64,000 nt of DNA from contig JAQSEB010000114.1 of assembly GCA_030063045.1 (NCBI GenBank), positions 3,286,001 to 3,350,000 on the forward strand, in the 5' to 3' direction. Under the pieces are notes generated by a model that saw only the letters and a list, made by a program, of their open reading frames with translations, ran no database searches and was not told the origin of the DNA. The translations under genes were made by a program, and so were the position numbers. Source of the stretch: Pratylenchus scribneri. Its lineage: Eukaryota > Nematoda > Chromadorea > Rhabditida > Pratylenchidae. Of this stretch, positions 24,457-39,000 are shown one piece after another. Each line of letters starts with the position of its first letter. The stretch's first letter is position 1.

Positions 24457-27400
24457 TAATGCTACAAAATTTTTCTTATAGCTTGATGACAAACTTCTAA
24501 AAAACATCCTTTGAATAGGATAAAAATGATTATCGCAAAGAATCTTGGACAAATTTTCGATCTAAAAATGTTTTTGATAAGGCAATTGAAGTCTTTTTAT
24601 TCCATATTTTTATTGCTCAATGATTATGTCCACAACTCATTTTAATTTGATTGGCGTTAAGGGGGTGGGTACTGTGAACCGATTTGAGTTTGTTTAGTAA
24701 TTTGGAAAGGGGGTAATCGGCTTATTTGGTTGCCAAAAAAGATCAAAATCCAATCGTTCATTCCTCCAATTTTTGGTGATTAAAATGGAATTGATTGATA
24801 ACAAATAATTAATTCCCAATTGGAATATTCTTCATCAAGTTTTGTTAAATTATTTTTCTTTCCTAAATTTTTCATTTACTTTTTTCTTGCACCCAAAATT
24901 GCACTTTTCTTCCAAATCATTTCCAAGTTAATCTTTGGCTCTCCAATTCTTGATCTGCTGTGCTGAATTCAGACCAATCAGCAGATTGGGCTACTGATCA
25001 AGATTTGATTTCGCGGAAACCTCCTTTCATTCCATCCGCCCATCCATTTTGCACTTCCGCACCTGGCCAGATGGCCAACCCATCATCCCCTTCTAATTTC
25101 ACTTTCATCCATTCATTCAATTTTTCCTTTTCACTTTTTGCTCCGGAAGTCTGATTTGAGGGAAGAAGCATTCCAGTCGTCATACCCCCCTCCCCCTCCC
25201 AATATTTTCAGCAAAGTTTGGTTGGTCCCCCTCCCCCCCCCCCCACCCCAAAGCCCGAAACCCTCCCAACGACTTTTCCATTTTTTGCGGTTTTGTTCAT
25301 TCCCATCCAATTCCCCTCCAATTTTTTCTATTTTTAAAAGTTGCACTTTCGGCTCTCAAATGTCACTCATCCAACCAACCAACCGCCCCCTCGCCTTCCC
25401 TCTTTTTGCCTTTTCTTTTACTTTGGCTTCTTCTCACTCCCGAATTGTTTCATTTTTGTCTCATTTTGCCTGCTCCATTTTCCCTTGAATTGCTTGCCCA
25501 GTTGTTCTTTTCTTCTTTCTTTTTTCCTTTCCCCTATTTTTGCAGGCTTCTCTTTGCTTTTTGTCAGCCGCTTTTTTCGCTTCCTTCTTTTGGCCAATGC
25601 CAAATGGCACTGGGCCAAGCGCATAAAATTTCGCCCTTTTTTATCATTCATCCATTCATCTGTGGCCATCATCGCCAATTCCCCTTTATCCCCTTTCCAT
25701 TCTCGGTTCTCGCCCATTTCGCAAGTGCGTGCCCAAGTGGGACTTGGGGAAGCCTAAAGCTGTCCATCCATCCAGTCATGCCCTCAAAAGAGGACTTTTG
25801 GCGAGTCAGCTGCTGAAAGACGCAAGACAGATTGACTGGAATGCCTGCTTCCTCTCGGCCACAATAATGTCTCCTTCCTAATCCAGTCTCCCTCCCTCAT
25901 TTTCCCTCAGTTCTTGCCAAAATCCGCTTTTCTCGCCTTCCTCCTTCCTTTACATTTTTTGCGCCCCCATTCACCCTTCTCCGTGTTCCTCTTTGTGGGC
26001 CCACTTCCCGGCCAACTGCATATTTACAAAAAACATTGAGAATGCCCTGTTGCTTGTCATGTGAGCGAAATGTCGCCTTGTTGGTTGGCTTCAATGAGCA
26101 GCAGCGGCGAATTGGCCCGTCGAGAATGGGAACACGTCCAACTAAAAGTTCATTCATTCTCTCCTTTCCCTCGCCTTCCTTTTTGCCAGCCTTTTTTCTG
26201 CCAACCAAAACCAGGTGACGAATAGTGAATTAAAAGCAAAACCTAAAAGCAAATGAAGGCGAAAAGGGCAGCGGGCAACCGGCCAAAATCAGTCTAAAGG
26301 AAAGGCCTCCTTCCCCTCATTTAATCCTTTCGTTAATTCGATTTGGCCAGATTCCATCGGTCCAGATTGGCCACTTCCATTTATTCATTCATTTCTATAA
26401 GTGCTTTTCCTCCAAATTGTGCCATCATTATTTCCATTATTTCCCATCCCCCTTTTCCTATTCTTCCTTTTCATCTGCTCTTTTTCCTTCCTCATTTATG
26501 CCTTTTACCCTCGACCCATTTTCCTCTTCCACCTCCGCATTCCTCTCACAAAAAAAGTGACGTAAATGACGTTGGTTGGTCCCTCTTTTTGGCCTTTTTC
26601 TGCATCAAGTAAGCTGGTTTGTTCTTCCAAATAAGGTGGATGTTACGGAAGGGAATAGAAGCGCTGGGTGGTATGACATGGGGAAAAGGCCATTCATCGT
26701 TTTACGGCTTTTTTACTAATTAAAGGAAGGAAGGGAATTGTTGCCAGCTGCTATGGCCATTCCCTCAAAACGCCTTTTCAAAAGCCAATCATCATCAGCA
26801 GTAAAGGGAAGGATGGATAAATTTCAGCTTCCATTTCCTTTTCGCCTATTTTTATGTCCATCCAGACATTGTGGCCTATCCATTTCGCGCTCTTTCCAAG
26901 GGCTTTTCCCTCATCTGATGGCCTTTTTGGAGTATTGCCAGCTGTGAGTTGGCCCTTTGACCCCCATTCTCAATGAGTGCACTTTTTGGGACCATGGTTG
27001 GGCAAATAGCCAACTAAATAAGTTAGGCATAATGTAGGGAGGCACGCGCATTTTGGCCAGGGCATCAATGGCAAAATAGGCTTGTTTGTGGCTTTATTCC
27101 CCCATTCCTTTTTTCCTATTCCCATTCATTTTCATTCACTCACAATCATATGCTCGCCAATACCTCCATTCCCCTCAACCTCATTTCCATTCTTCCTTCC
27201 TTTCTTTCTTTATTTCTTCCTTCCACTTTTCTGGCCTCCTTGATGGCAGCCAATATTCGCGCATTTTCCGCCTCTACGCCATCAAAAGCCCACATCAATG
27301 TTTGCGAGTGAGTGCCGCAGCTAATTTTTGATGCTTCTTCTGCGGCCGTGCGAGGGCAGGGCGCACTGCAATTGTCTGCTCCCATCCAATATTCTTCTTC

Positions 27401-30400
27401 TTCTGTTGATGATGAATGAATGAATGGAAGATGATGAGATTGGTACCTCTTCCCAACTCCCTTTTGATGCTTTTCCCCGATTTGTTGTTTGGGTGTGGGG
27501 ATGAAGCAATCGGCGGCTGGTCGATTTGGGGCGACTGACTGTGTTTTTGAGTGAGGGGGTCCTTTGCCCATCAGCTGCTATTTCAGTCTGCAAAATGCTT
27601 CCCCCCTTTTTTAGTCTGGCAGCTTTTCCGGCCCCAATTCATCAATCCCCCCCCCCCACCACCACCTTCCATTTCGCCAATTCGATCGAATCCTCCATTT
27701 TTGTCTACTGTTGTGAATCCACAGTCAAAAAACAGCTCCATTTTCCCCCAATTGCCCCCAGCCATCATCACACCAATTCATCGCTTTTTATCATTTTTGA
27801 TCTTCTAATAAGTTATTCCCCCCTCCCCTCCCTAATTCCAATTTAATTCGCCCCAAATTCCCCTCCAATAAGCATTCATCCCCTTTTCCAATCCGCCCAC
27901 CCATTTCTGCATTCCGCGCATTCCATTCAAGAGTAGCCCTCCCCTTCCGATGGGAACGTGGCTTCCACCAATCACCAAACCGTCATTGAATTCATTGTCC
28001 CCCCACTTTTCATTTCCCACACTAGTTGAATAAAGTGAGCGATCTTTCTTCCGATCAGCGGAATTGGAAGGGGGCATTGGCCACATTGGCTTCTTCTCTT
28101 TCCTTCCTTCCTCAATCCGTTGTCAACAACTCAATTATTCAATCCCCTCCCCCCTCCTCCATCCGCCCACATTCATTCCCTCCCTCCGGGGCAAATTAAT
28201 TACCAATCTTTGGGCAGAACGCAAAATAATTTATTGGCATAGGATGAAGGAGGCAAAGTAGGAGGCGATTTGGCTAACTAAAAAGTGTGAGGGCAATCCA
28301 ATCTTGCTTCGATTTGTTAGCCGGCTGTTTACGTTCCAAATTGCCTCACAAAAAATCCTCCCAATTCATTTCGATTCCGGCTAATTAACAGTTGGACAAA
28401 CATCAATTGGTGGCATTTTCTTCAATGGCCCAGCCAATCTATAGATTTTGGTTCGGCCCCTCATTTCCCATCCATATCCTCCAATTTCCTCTTTTTTGAA
28501 CTAAATAAGTGCATTTTACTTAACATTCCTCCAATTCTTCTTTGGTGGCCAATAAAATTGAATATATTAATAATATTTAAATTCAATTTTCATTTTCTCG
28601 ATTGAATCGCCGCCCACGCCCTCGGCTCAAAAATGCTTCCCTTTTTACTTTCCCGCCACCCAAAATTCGCATTATAAATTCTGTCTGGCCACTTTCATCC
28701 CTCCCATCCACGTTGAATCAAATTTATGCGGGATTGGAGAATATTGAATAATTGGGGAAAGGTCCAATTTTGTGGGGAGTGGGCGGCGATCCAAAAAGTT
28801 TTTGATCATAAGATGAATGAATTGTACCAAAATGATCCATAATCATTCAAAAATGAGCGCATCATTTCCTTCCTTCCTCAAAAATCATCATTTTCAAAAA
28901 TGATATTTGTGAATGCTCTTCCAATTCCAACTCCAATGATCGGCCACTTCACTTCAACCCACCAATCCCCTCCCCTTCATTTCTTTCGCAACTTTCCGCT
29001 CTGTTGACAGCCGTTTTGGCCAGCTGCGCCCAACCCCAACCAAGAAAGAATATTGGGGATGGGAGAATGACTTGCTGTTTTGTACTCTTCAATCTGAATG
29101 AATGCAATGAATGAATGGAATGACTTGACTGACTCTCTATGCGAGTCGGCCGCGCTTTTAGGCCCTCCAAAAATTTTCGCGGCTGCGGGGGCTCATCATT
29201 TGGTTGATGGTGGTTGGGGGGCTATGTCGCCATTTTCCCGCAAACATCATCACAAGGCGACGACCACATGATTTGAAGGGGGTTTGCCAGAGAGTGGTGG
29301 TTGGGCCCAGGGAAAAGCAAAGCAGAGTGGGCGAAAGTGGCCAGAAAATAATGGCAGTGACGAAAGTTTGGAGGAAGCCAACAGCATGGGGACTCCCAAC
29401 CACTGCCTCAGTCAGTGGCCCAACATCACTGCCAGCAGCCATTCCCCTCCAAGTCATTCATTTCATTCCCTCACAACAAAACGGGCCTTGTGGCCCATTA
29501 CCGCTTCCTCCAATTCGCAGCCTCCGTTGGCCCATTTCCTCTTTTTTCCGCCACCTTTCTTGGCCAACATTCCCCCTCCTCCCTTTCCTCTATCAATCGC
29601 CAATTTCGGCGAATTTCTTTGCCCTCCTCCAAATTCGCCAAAATTAATTGCGGCAAAAAATGTGGAAGAAAACAAGGAAGTGGGGTCGTCCTTTTCCCTT
29701 TCTTTGCTTAATTACTCAACAATCGACCAATAAAATTAGGCCACAAATTCATTTTCCATCAAAAAACGCTGCAGGCAAAAAATAGAAAGGGAATTCCTCG
29801 ATTCATTCATAAACAACAAATCAACCAAATTCATCAATTAATTATTCTATTTTCGAATGCCTTTTATTAGTAATTTGTCCTTATGACCCCCATTTATTCC
29901 TCCCACCTCAAATGCATTCCCGTGAATCTCAAACGCAACTTTCCTTTTCAGTCAAAACCACGAGCCTCCTTTCCCCCACTTAAACCATAAATGGTTCCAT
30001 TCATTCATTTCTCGATTCGTTGTTTGTTTTGTGATTTTATCGCCGCGCACAAATTCCCCCCTCATTTGTCTATTGACCAATCCCTTCCCTCCCATTTAAA
30101 TCACGTGTGTGGGCCAACAAAACAAAATGCTTCCTCCTCCCCATTTCCCCCTAGGGAAGGATGGATGGCGCCGCTGCCCAGCGGCATTCTCTCATTTGGA
30201 GCTGTGCCAGTTCTCTGCCACCTCCCCTTTTGGCCCAGTTGTTGTTGTCCCATTTTTATTCACTTCCCTCATTTTGGCCACCCACTCCCTTTCCCATTCT
30301 CGACTCATTCTCGACGCCCCCCACATTTCTTTTGCCCTTTTTCTTCTACAAATTCCACTCATTCACTTGTGAGTGAAGCCGCAAGTTGGTCGCATGGCCA

Positions 30401-33400
30401 AAACAGCAGCAAAGAGGGAATCCACATTTGCCCCTTCAACTATTCTATTCACTTCTATACTCCAGCCATCTATTCCCCCAATTCTTCACCTCTTTCTTCT
30501 ATTCTCTTCCCCTCCAGGCTCCAGCGATGTTTGGGCGGGAAGAGGACATTTCGAAATGTGGGCTGGGCTATGTCAGCCAGTTGGCACACGGCCAGCGCCC
30601 CAAATTACACATGCGAGCGGCTGGTTGGAGAATGTGGATGGAAGGAAACGAGTCAGTCGGGGGCATTCCAGCACCACCAAACATCCATTGCATCCAGTCA
30701 ACCCCCATTTTCTCGCATCCTCCTCCATATTCCGTCAGCCGAATCCCCTATTTCATTCATCCGCTGTTTCTGCCCACCCCATTAAAGGATCCGCCACTCT
30801 CGGCCACCAGCACAGCAGTCCGGCTGGCACATTCCCTCCGGCCTTTTCTCCCTCCCCCATTCCCCCTGGTTGATTTATCCCCTATCCAGCTGATTTATAG
30901 ACCGCCCCGTCGATGGTCCTTGTTGACAGCTCCCTCCTTCCTTGCAGCAACCAATCCGCCACCCAAGTAGTCGTCCGAGCGGAGATAAGCCGCCGACGTC
31001 CGTCAAACATCATTCTCAGTGGCGGCCCCGCAAAATACTTTTAACGTATTTTGGGCGGAGAATGGACAAATCCCTCCTTTGTCTTCTATTTATATTTACG
31101 CTGATATGATGATGAGTGACCATGCATCATCGAACCACAAAAATATGGTCAAATTCCCCTTTCCGTCCCATTGTTCAACGAAATGTGACCGACTGCCACC
31201 GGCGGGGGCAATGTTTACATCAAATGAAACCATATTTAGGGTTAGGGAAGGGGATGATCCCTTTGGGCATGTTTTTCCATTATCGCGTGGCAAAAGCGCT
31301 TATTCATTCCATTCGCGTTGAATTGGATTATTGGACCTTTTTGGAAAGCCCCTCATTTGCCAATTTGCTGACCAATCACAATTAAAAGCAAAGTTGCGGC
31401 CGCACTTTGGACCCAAACAACAAAAATTTTTGATTGTGCCCCCAATTCTCCCTCCCAATTTCTTTTTATGGCGGAGTTTGTGTGGTGGTCCCTCCTTCCC
31501 ATCCTTTTTCGGTATACTTTCCCCCCTCCCTTCCCAATCACATCATTCAGTCCTCCGTGCGTGATGATCAGCAGCACAAGAGGAAAACCACTTCTTATTT
31601 TGTTTCTGATTGTCATAGGCGAATTTGGGAGGAGTGGTTTTGTGTTGGTGTTGAGCGAATCATCACCTTCCATTCCCTTTTCTTTCTTCTTATTAGCCTT
31701 TTCTTTTATTACTCCTTTTTTGGCGAGCCCAACATCGCCGCAGCCGCTCCCTTTCGATCGATTCAAGCCAGCCGAGCGATGTTGGCCCATCATCTTAAGG
31801 GGACCAATGAGCAAATCACGCGCCCCCTTCTAATTCTCCCAAATTGCAATATTCGCTGCCCCGAAAAAGGATTCAATTGCCATTTGATAGGGCAAACTAA
31901 GGGCGCAGTCGGGGGAATATGGCCCATCCCATTTTTTTGTGCATTTCCGGCTTTTGCCGCCAGCCATCGCCAACATTTCGGCTATTTGCCCAGCTGGGTT
32001 GACGGCGGCACTATTGGAGGGGATGGAGCCGGCCAATCCCCCTCCTCACCTTTTGTCTCGTTGGCTCATCCCAGCCAGCCGTCTCGGTTTGCCTTGATTT
32101 TGGCTACATTACTCGCAACATTCCTTTCCATTTTTTCTATTTTTGTGTCCCTAAAAATTCACCTTTTTTTGGCTCCTTCCCATTTTCATCCGTTCATTCG
32201 GCCATTCACAATTTTCATCTTTCCAAATTCTCCTTTTCTCCCAACACGTCTTCTTTTGTCCAATTCTCCGTTCCAAGCACCGCCGGTCACCTCCAATTCC
32301 CCCTTTTTTCCAACAATCAAAATTGGCGCGCAATTCCATTCTCCCCCACTTTTTGCCTTGCATTTTTCTATTTCAAAAGGGCATTCCCTCCTCCTTCCTC
32401 AGGGTTTGTTGGACCGAGGCCAACCCTCCGTATGCCCTTTCCCAGACCATCAAATTCCACACTTTCCGTGCCAAACAAACACAATCCCTTTTTCCCTTTC
32501 CTTTTTATAGGTATCCCCATTTTTCGTAAATCCTTTCCTCCCTCCATTTCGACATCCCGATGTTCCCCACTTCCTGCGCATTTCTCGGTTAATTGCCCCT
32601 CAATCAGCAATTCATCCGCGCACATTTCAGCCGACCACCATGATTGTAATGGGAGTATTTTGCCACCCATTCTGCCTCCGGAAAAATCTCCTTTTGGATC
32701 ATTTCCAAATGTCAAAATATTCCCTCATTTCCTCGGTGATTCATTCATTCCCTCAATTCCACATTTCTTCACTCTTTTTACCACCGATGAGCTCATCGCC
32801 CGTCCTCAATTGGCCAAACATCTTTTCCATCATTTTGTTCACTCAGAGTTAGCAATTCCAGGCAGTTCATTTGGGTCCAATTAAAATTCGGTTATTTCCG
32901 CACAATTTCCCCTCCACCCAAACATCCATTTCAACCCCCACAAAATCCCTCCAAATCCTCCCATTCCCGCACTCCACCAACCACCCTCACGCCAATCTCG
33001 CCTATAGGCTCCTCACGAAAATGGCTGTCAGCCAAAATGTCCCCTTCCCTGCTTTTTGCCGTCCCTTTGATGCCATCGGCGGCTGTCAGCAGTTCTTCGT
33101 AATTCGATCCCATTCATAGCCATTCTCTGTCCCCCACTTTTGTTTGTTCTCGCTCATGCGTTCCATTTCACGTGCCATCATTCAGTTTGGACAAATTTTC
33201 GCGCACTCACGTGCCAATTTTAGTAAAAAAAGTGGCAACTAAAATCGACAACAATTTTGCCATTCCAAATAGTTGGCAAATAACCAAACCCCCATTCCAC
33301 TTTTTAGCCAATTTTTGTTGCCAATTAACTACTCAGTAATATTCCCCCTTCCTCTCATTTGGCGCACTTTTGGCACCAAATCTCAAGTCCTTTTTCCTTT

Positions 33401-36034
33401 TATTATTTACTTCCTTCTCTTTTGCCTCTGTTGACCTTATTTGGTGCCAACCGCGATGAAAAGGGAATGCCAATGAAACTGCCAACTACTCAGTCATCCG
33501 ACTATATGGCCCCCTCTTATTTTGTTGCCATTCTCGACCCCCTCCCTGCTTATTCCCTTTTCCCTTCCTTCCCTCGTGTGTGGCTTCCCGGGTGATTTGG
33601 CTGTCGGCCAGCATTTTGAGGACAACGACGGACGGCGAAGATGAGCAATGCATGGGGGAAGGACCCTTCGGCGGATTTGGCGCAAGAATTCACCTCCTTG
33701 GAGGAGGACTCTCGGCGGTCGCCAAGGAAATGGCCGTCTTCCTGCCACTCTTCGGTGGCTGTCCCTCTTCCCTCAAAACCTTCTTATTCCTCCTCTTTCT
33801 TGTCCCTCTCGACCCCTCGAGACTGGGCCCTTTCCCTCTCCAAGAAGACTTCCCTTTTGCCCATCCACCAACCGCCCCATCATTCCTCCTTCCATCCGCA
33901 ACATTCCTTCCTCTTCTCCTCTTTTCTATTCATTCAGCCCCTCCAGCGCAGTCTCCCATTCCCCTCCTTCAATTCCTTTCATTTCAGCAGCCAAAATCTC
34001 AGCCCACCCATCTAGCGCCCCAACAGTTGTTGGCTCCGCGCCCGCCCCACCCACTTTTGCCCACATCCCCCTGAGCCATTCATTCACATTCTCTTCTCTT
34101 CCTCTTCCAAAAGCCACATTCTCTTCGCGAAGAGCATTCATTTTCTCTTCCCATTTTCCATCCTCCTTTTTCTTCATTCATGTCCGTCGCCAGTTGGCGA
34201 GCAGCCCACAGCCCCCAGACCTCCCCTTCCCCTCCAGCGCTGCTTGCCTTCTCCATTCGCCTAGTCATCCGTCGCCCCTCCACCATTGCCCGCCCCTCGC
34301 TCCAATCGCTCCTCCAAGGCCTCCTCCTCCGCTCATACACCGCCGCGGGGGCAGAAATGATTCGCTTTGGCCGGTTGGTCGCTCCGCTCATTCTCAGAGC
34401 AACACAGCGCCCGGAGTCGCCCTTGCGCCCATTTTCCGCCACAATTCGCTCCCATCCATCCATTGCCTCCTTCCACCCCGCGTTCACCCCCTTCCACCCC
34501 CCATTTTTTCCTCCGAATTCCGGAGACCAACCCAATTGCTTGCTTTGCTCCCCCCCCCCCCCCCCCCCCCTCCTCTACTCCGAGCTGTCAGCAAGCAGCC
34601 ACTCCATCCCCTTCCAATCGTCCGTCTACTTTGCTTGATTGTGAGCAGCCACCCCCCCCCCCCCCCATTTCTTTTTCTTCTCCCGTCGGCTCATTCTCGC
34701 CTCAGGCAGAATTCCACCTTCCTTCCTTCATTCTTTCCATCCAATTCCGCCAACGATTGATCCTTCCATCCCTTTGGGGGTTTTTGCCCTTCAGGCACAA
34801 TTGTTATCCAACCAACCAATAAATCCAAACAAAACAATATCTCAACGGCCTAAACATTCCTTCCTTCAGTAGCTTTATTCCCTCAGGCAATTCTCCTCCT
34901 AATCCTCCCAATTTGATTATTATTTTGTGCCTTGAATGTGATGATTTTTACCTTTTTTGCCTCCCATTTCCCCACCCTCCTCCTCGACGACCTTCCTATT
35001 CCTACTCACAATCCGTGGCTGATAAGCTGGGACCATCCAATTGATAAAAACGGCCAAAATGCAATGAAAAATGAACCGGCGACATCGAGTCGGCTCCATC
35101 CAACAATTCCCCCCATATTTGGCCCGTGTCACTCACAGCTCCCCGTATTCTAATATTCCTCTCCAATTTTGTCAAATCACAATCATCCTTCTTTACATAA
35201 TCAACCGACGAATTCTCCTCTCCATCCATTAATTCCCTACCAATTCCCAAATTCAGCCTCCAAAAATGCAAATGCCCATTTTCAGCCATTCTTTCCATTC
35301 ACGTTCGTTTTTTGGGCAAAATGCCCTTTACTACCGTGTTGGAATGGAAAGTACACAATTTATTCATTTTTCATTACATCCATAAAAATAGTCAAAAAAA
35401 ACCACCCAATGATCGATCCTTTTCCATGCAATGAAGCAGCCAACCACTATTCCCGTTTTCCCCTCCTCTTTGTTGTAGCCCAACACCACTTTTTCCCCAT
35501 CATAATTTGACGATTTATTGCGCACTTTCCCAGCCAAACCAATAACCAAATCAAAGCTCATCATTTCATTTTCCCTCCTTTTTCAGCAAAAGAGCATTAT
35601 TTTCTCTCAAAATCAAAGCCGCTCATTTTGATCAGCTGCTTTTCCCCAAAAATCCAATTTATTCAAAATCAAATCAGACGTCATCAATAAATCAATTCAA
35701 ATTCGGCATTTGGGCCAATCATCTCATCAGTTGCTTTTAGTCTTGTTCGCGCCACTCGAGAGCGCCAACAAGCCCAACCGACAAGTTGTTTGCCCTGCCC
35801 GTCTGCCAGCAGCGCCCAGCCGCCGGACTGACTCGACAGACGCCCTCTCGTAGCCTCTTGCTCCAGACAGTCCCCTCAACAACGACTCGGCAAAATCATC
35901 CCCCCTCCTCTGTAATCAAAAATCAACATCCAATTAATCGGCAAAAGCATCGAAGCCAGCCGAAAGAAGCAGCATCGACTGCAGCCAAAAACGGCCAAAT
36001 CCCAGAATTGTATCAAGAAAGAGGTGGAAATTCA
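24457..36034. other. 11.6-kb low-complexity region, no gene supported
   Basis: Long open frames here are pyrimidine-rich low-complexity translations (Pro, Ser, Phe, His) on both strands and contain no recognisable domain. The plus strand is strongly C/T-rich with several poly-C tracts (25233-25244, 27647-27657, 34550-34570, 34652-34666). The last part, from about 35.75 kb, is the likely 5' UTR of the kinase gene. The rest may be intergenic regulatory DNA or a long intron of that gene. Confidence 0.5.
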
Positions 36035-39000
36035 ATGCAACGGCTCAAAAAGATGACCATTGGAACGAATTCCAATGGCACAACAGCAGGTGTGGCCGGA
36101 GTGGCCGGCGATACCGAAAAGGACAATAAGCCTCGTGAGTTAAACTTTTGAACGTAAATTATGGCTGTTGGAATATATAGAAAATGGATTTGAGGGGAGG
36201 TGTTTGTTTGGCCAAAAATGATGACACAAAAAGGGCAATAGGAAGGGGGAGGGGTGGTGGAAACATCCCCCAAAGGGTAGTCACGCGCCCCCAACCCTGT
36301 CCAAGTTTCTCTTTTCCCCTTTATTCATTCAAACAACCCACAAACGTGAGTTGGTTGTTTGGATCGATATCCCACAAAGTCCCCAACAACATCCAATCAA
36401 ATCCCCCGGCGGCGCCCGTAAAAAATGTCTTGTGATCATAGCCAGCCCCATCATTTTTTTTGCCCCATTTCCCCCTCCCCTTGAATCGCAGTAATACGGA
36501 CCACGAATTATGGGAGATTGGATTGGATGAGGGGATATGGAATGGATATTTGCGCAGCCGAAAGGGGGAAAATGGCGGCACTGTCTGGGCCAAATCCATT
36601 GGGGGATAGGATGAGAATGAGACTGGCTAAATGCCCTTTTTGGGGGATGAAAGGCAACATTTTGGATTGGGTGGAAATGTACTGAAAAAGCCAACAATGG
36701 AATTGAGGGAGGGGAATTCGACTGGCATAAACAACGCCAAACCTGAGCCAATATTCCTTCTTCTAAACCATCCCCCACATCTTTACGGTCTCGCCAATAT
36801 TGGGGGACTCCCAAAAATGGGCAGCCGAAAAATGGTAAATAAGTCGGGGAAACGTCACATGCCACCAAAGAATGAAAGAAATAGAAATCATTTCCCAAAA
36901 TTCCCAGAAAAGGACAGATTGCCGAACCAAAAATGGGCGAGACCTCGGGGCGGGACAAATCACAGATGGTAAATTGTGAAAAACAAAATTCAAATATTGG
37001 CCATTGTCCAATCTATGGAATTGGCCTTTCATCGATGGGTAAAAAATGGTAGATTGAATGGTCAATTTGTTTTTTTTCCAATATTGCACGTGTATTTGAT
37101 GGTTTGGTTTATGCAAAAGATGGCAAAAACCCCGCGGGGGACTGGGTGGCCATCATCCCCCCATTCCCTCCAGCCAGTCCATCCCCAGTCCATTCATATT
37201 CCAACAGCAGAAAAACAAATGAAAAAATCCGTAAAAATAAAATTATTCAAATAAAATGAGCCAATTCGACTGTTCTTCTTCTTCAGCATACGACCCACTG
37301 TTTTTCAAAAGAAACTACAAATTGGGCCCTGAAATTGGCCGAGGCGGTTTCGGCGTCGTCTACAGTGGATTCAGGAATGCGGACCGTGAGCCGGTGGCCA
37401 TCAAATATGTGGCCAGGCGAAATGTGACGGATTGGGCACAACTCCGGGGGAAAGAAGTGCCATTGGAGATTGCTTTGCTTGAACAATGCCGCGAATTGCC
37501 TGGGGTCATTCAACTTCTGGATTGGTTCGAACGGCCCGACGGCTTCCTAATCGTCATGGAAAGGCCATCGCCCTATTGCGACCTTTTTGACTACATTTCC
37601 GATCGAGGTGCTTTGGACGAATCGATCAGCCGATTCTTCTTCAAACAAATTGTGGATACGGCAATCGCATGCGCTGGCCGATCCGTGGTCCATCGGGACA
37701 TCAAGGACGAGAATGTGAGTGAAGGGAAATGAGGAAGAATATTCTATGGGATTGGAGAGAAGGGGGGGGGGGGGGGGGAAATTGGCCGAAAGATCAATTC
37801 AAATAAATATTTAACATCAAATATTCAGGTGATCATCGATATGCGCACTGGCCAATTGAAGTTGATCGATTTTGGTTCCGGCGCATTCTTGAAGAATGGG
37901 GAATACACTGATTTTGAAGGTGGGTCAATCAAAAACATAAATAAAAACAAAAACAATTTAAATAAGGGTTAAAGTACTCCCATTTGGGTCCATCCATCCA
38001 TTCCATTCCCCTCCTTTCCCTCCCATCATTTTGACTTGAATGATTACTGCCTTGGGGCACAGTCAAGAGTTTTTTTATAGGTTGGAGGCATAGTTTTTAG
38101 TTGTGATTTTTAGAAATATAAGGGTTGAAAGTGGCAGCTGGGCTTTGTCTGCAAGTGTGGCGGGCGGAAATGAACCATTTGGTTTGAGTCGAATTTGGTT
38201 TTTCCCTCCGATGCTCTTGACTTTGACTCGGACTACCGATTTATCCCCCTTTGGTTTCAGGATGACAAATGCAATCTTCCCTATTTATTCCATCACTTTA
38301 AGCCTATATTTCCACCCTTTACGTCCATCAATTTCCCATTTTCCTCTGAATCCTTTTTCTGTGTGAAATTTAACGGATTTGCCGCTGTAAAAACCGCTAA
38401 AGAAGCTGCCTTTCCAATCGACTGATTGGCTGACTAATAATGGGATTCTTGGCCATTCCCTTCCCCTTCTTCCAATGATTTAGCCTCAACAACTTTAAAA
38501 TATCCCCTTCAAAGCCAACCAACCCAAATGGAAATGATGGTGTAAGGCAAAATAATGATAATTATAAAACGGTTCCCGATATTCATTCATTCAACCAATT
38601 CATCCAAAAATCCATTCCTCCGCCAACCCATTTTCTTCTACTTTACTGCGCAGCCCATTCGCCCCCCCCCCCCCTTTTTGCCCACATTCCATTCCCATAT
38701 CTCGGCATCAGATCAGCATCGGTGCCTTCCTCCGTGTCTTGATCGGCTCCATCCAAATTCCTCCAACAATCCCCCATCCGTCCATCCATCTCCCAAAGCG
38801 GTCCGAAGGTCGATCCCCCTCTTTCATCCATTTATTCCCCGTGGCGGTACCCCCTATCGCCTCTAAATCATCTTTCTGGGCTCGAGAGCATGATGAATTG
38901 GTTAAGGGGGATATTGGGGGTGCAAAATTGGAGGCAAATGCATTGCATATGTGCATTTAAGTGGAAGAAATAATGGGGCAGAAGATAGGTCTCCTCCCTT

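Noticed and set aside
31434..34760. Long Pro/Ser/Phe/His-rich open frames (up to 370 codons)
   Set aside because: They are by-products of C/T-rich low-complexity DNA, occur in several frames at once, and show no domain or splice context.
37256..37286. ATG at 37256 as the start of the kinase gene
   Set aside because: An exon at 36035-36134 has a strong donor whose phase matches the TTCTTCAG acceptor ending at 37286, so this ATG would be intronic. An alternative promoter using it is not excluded.
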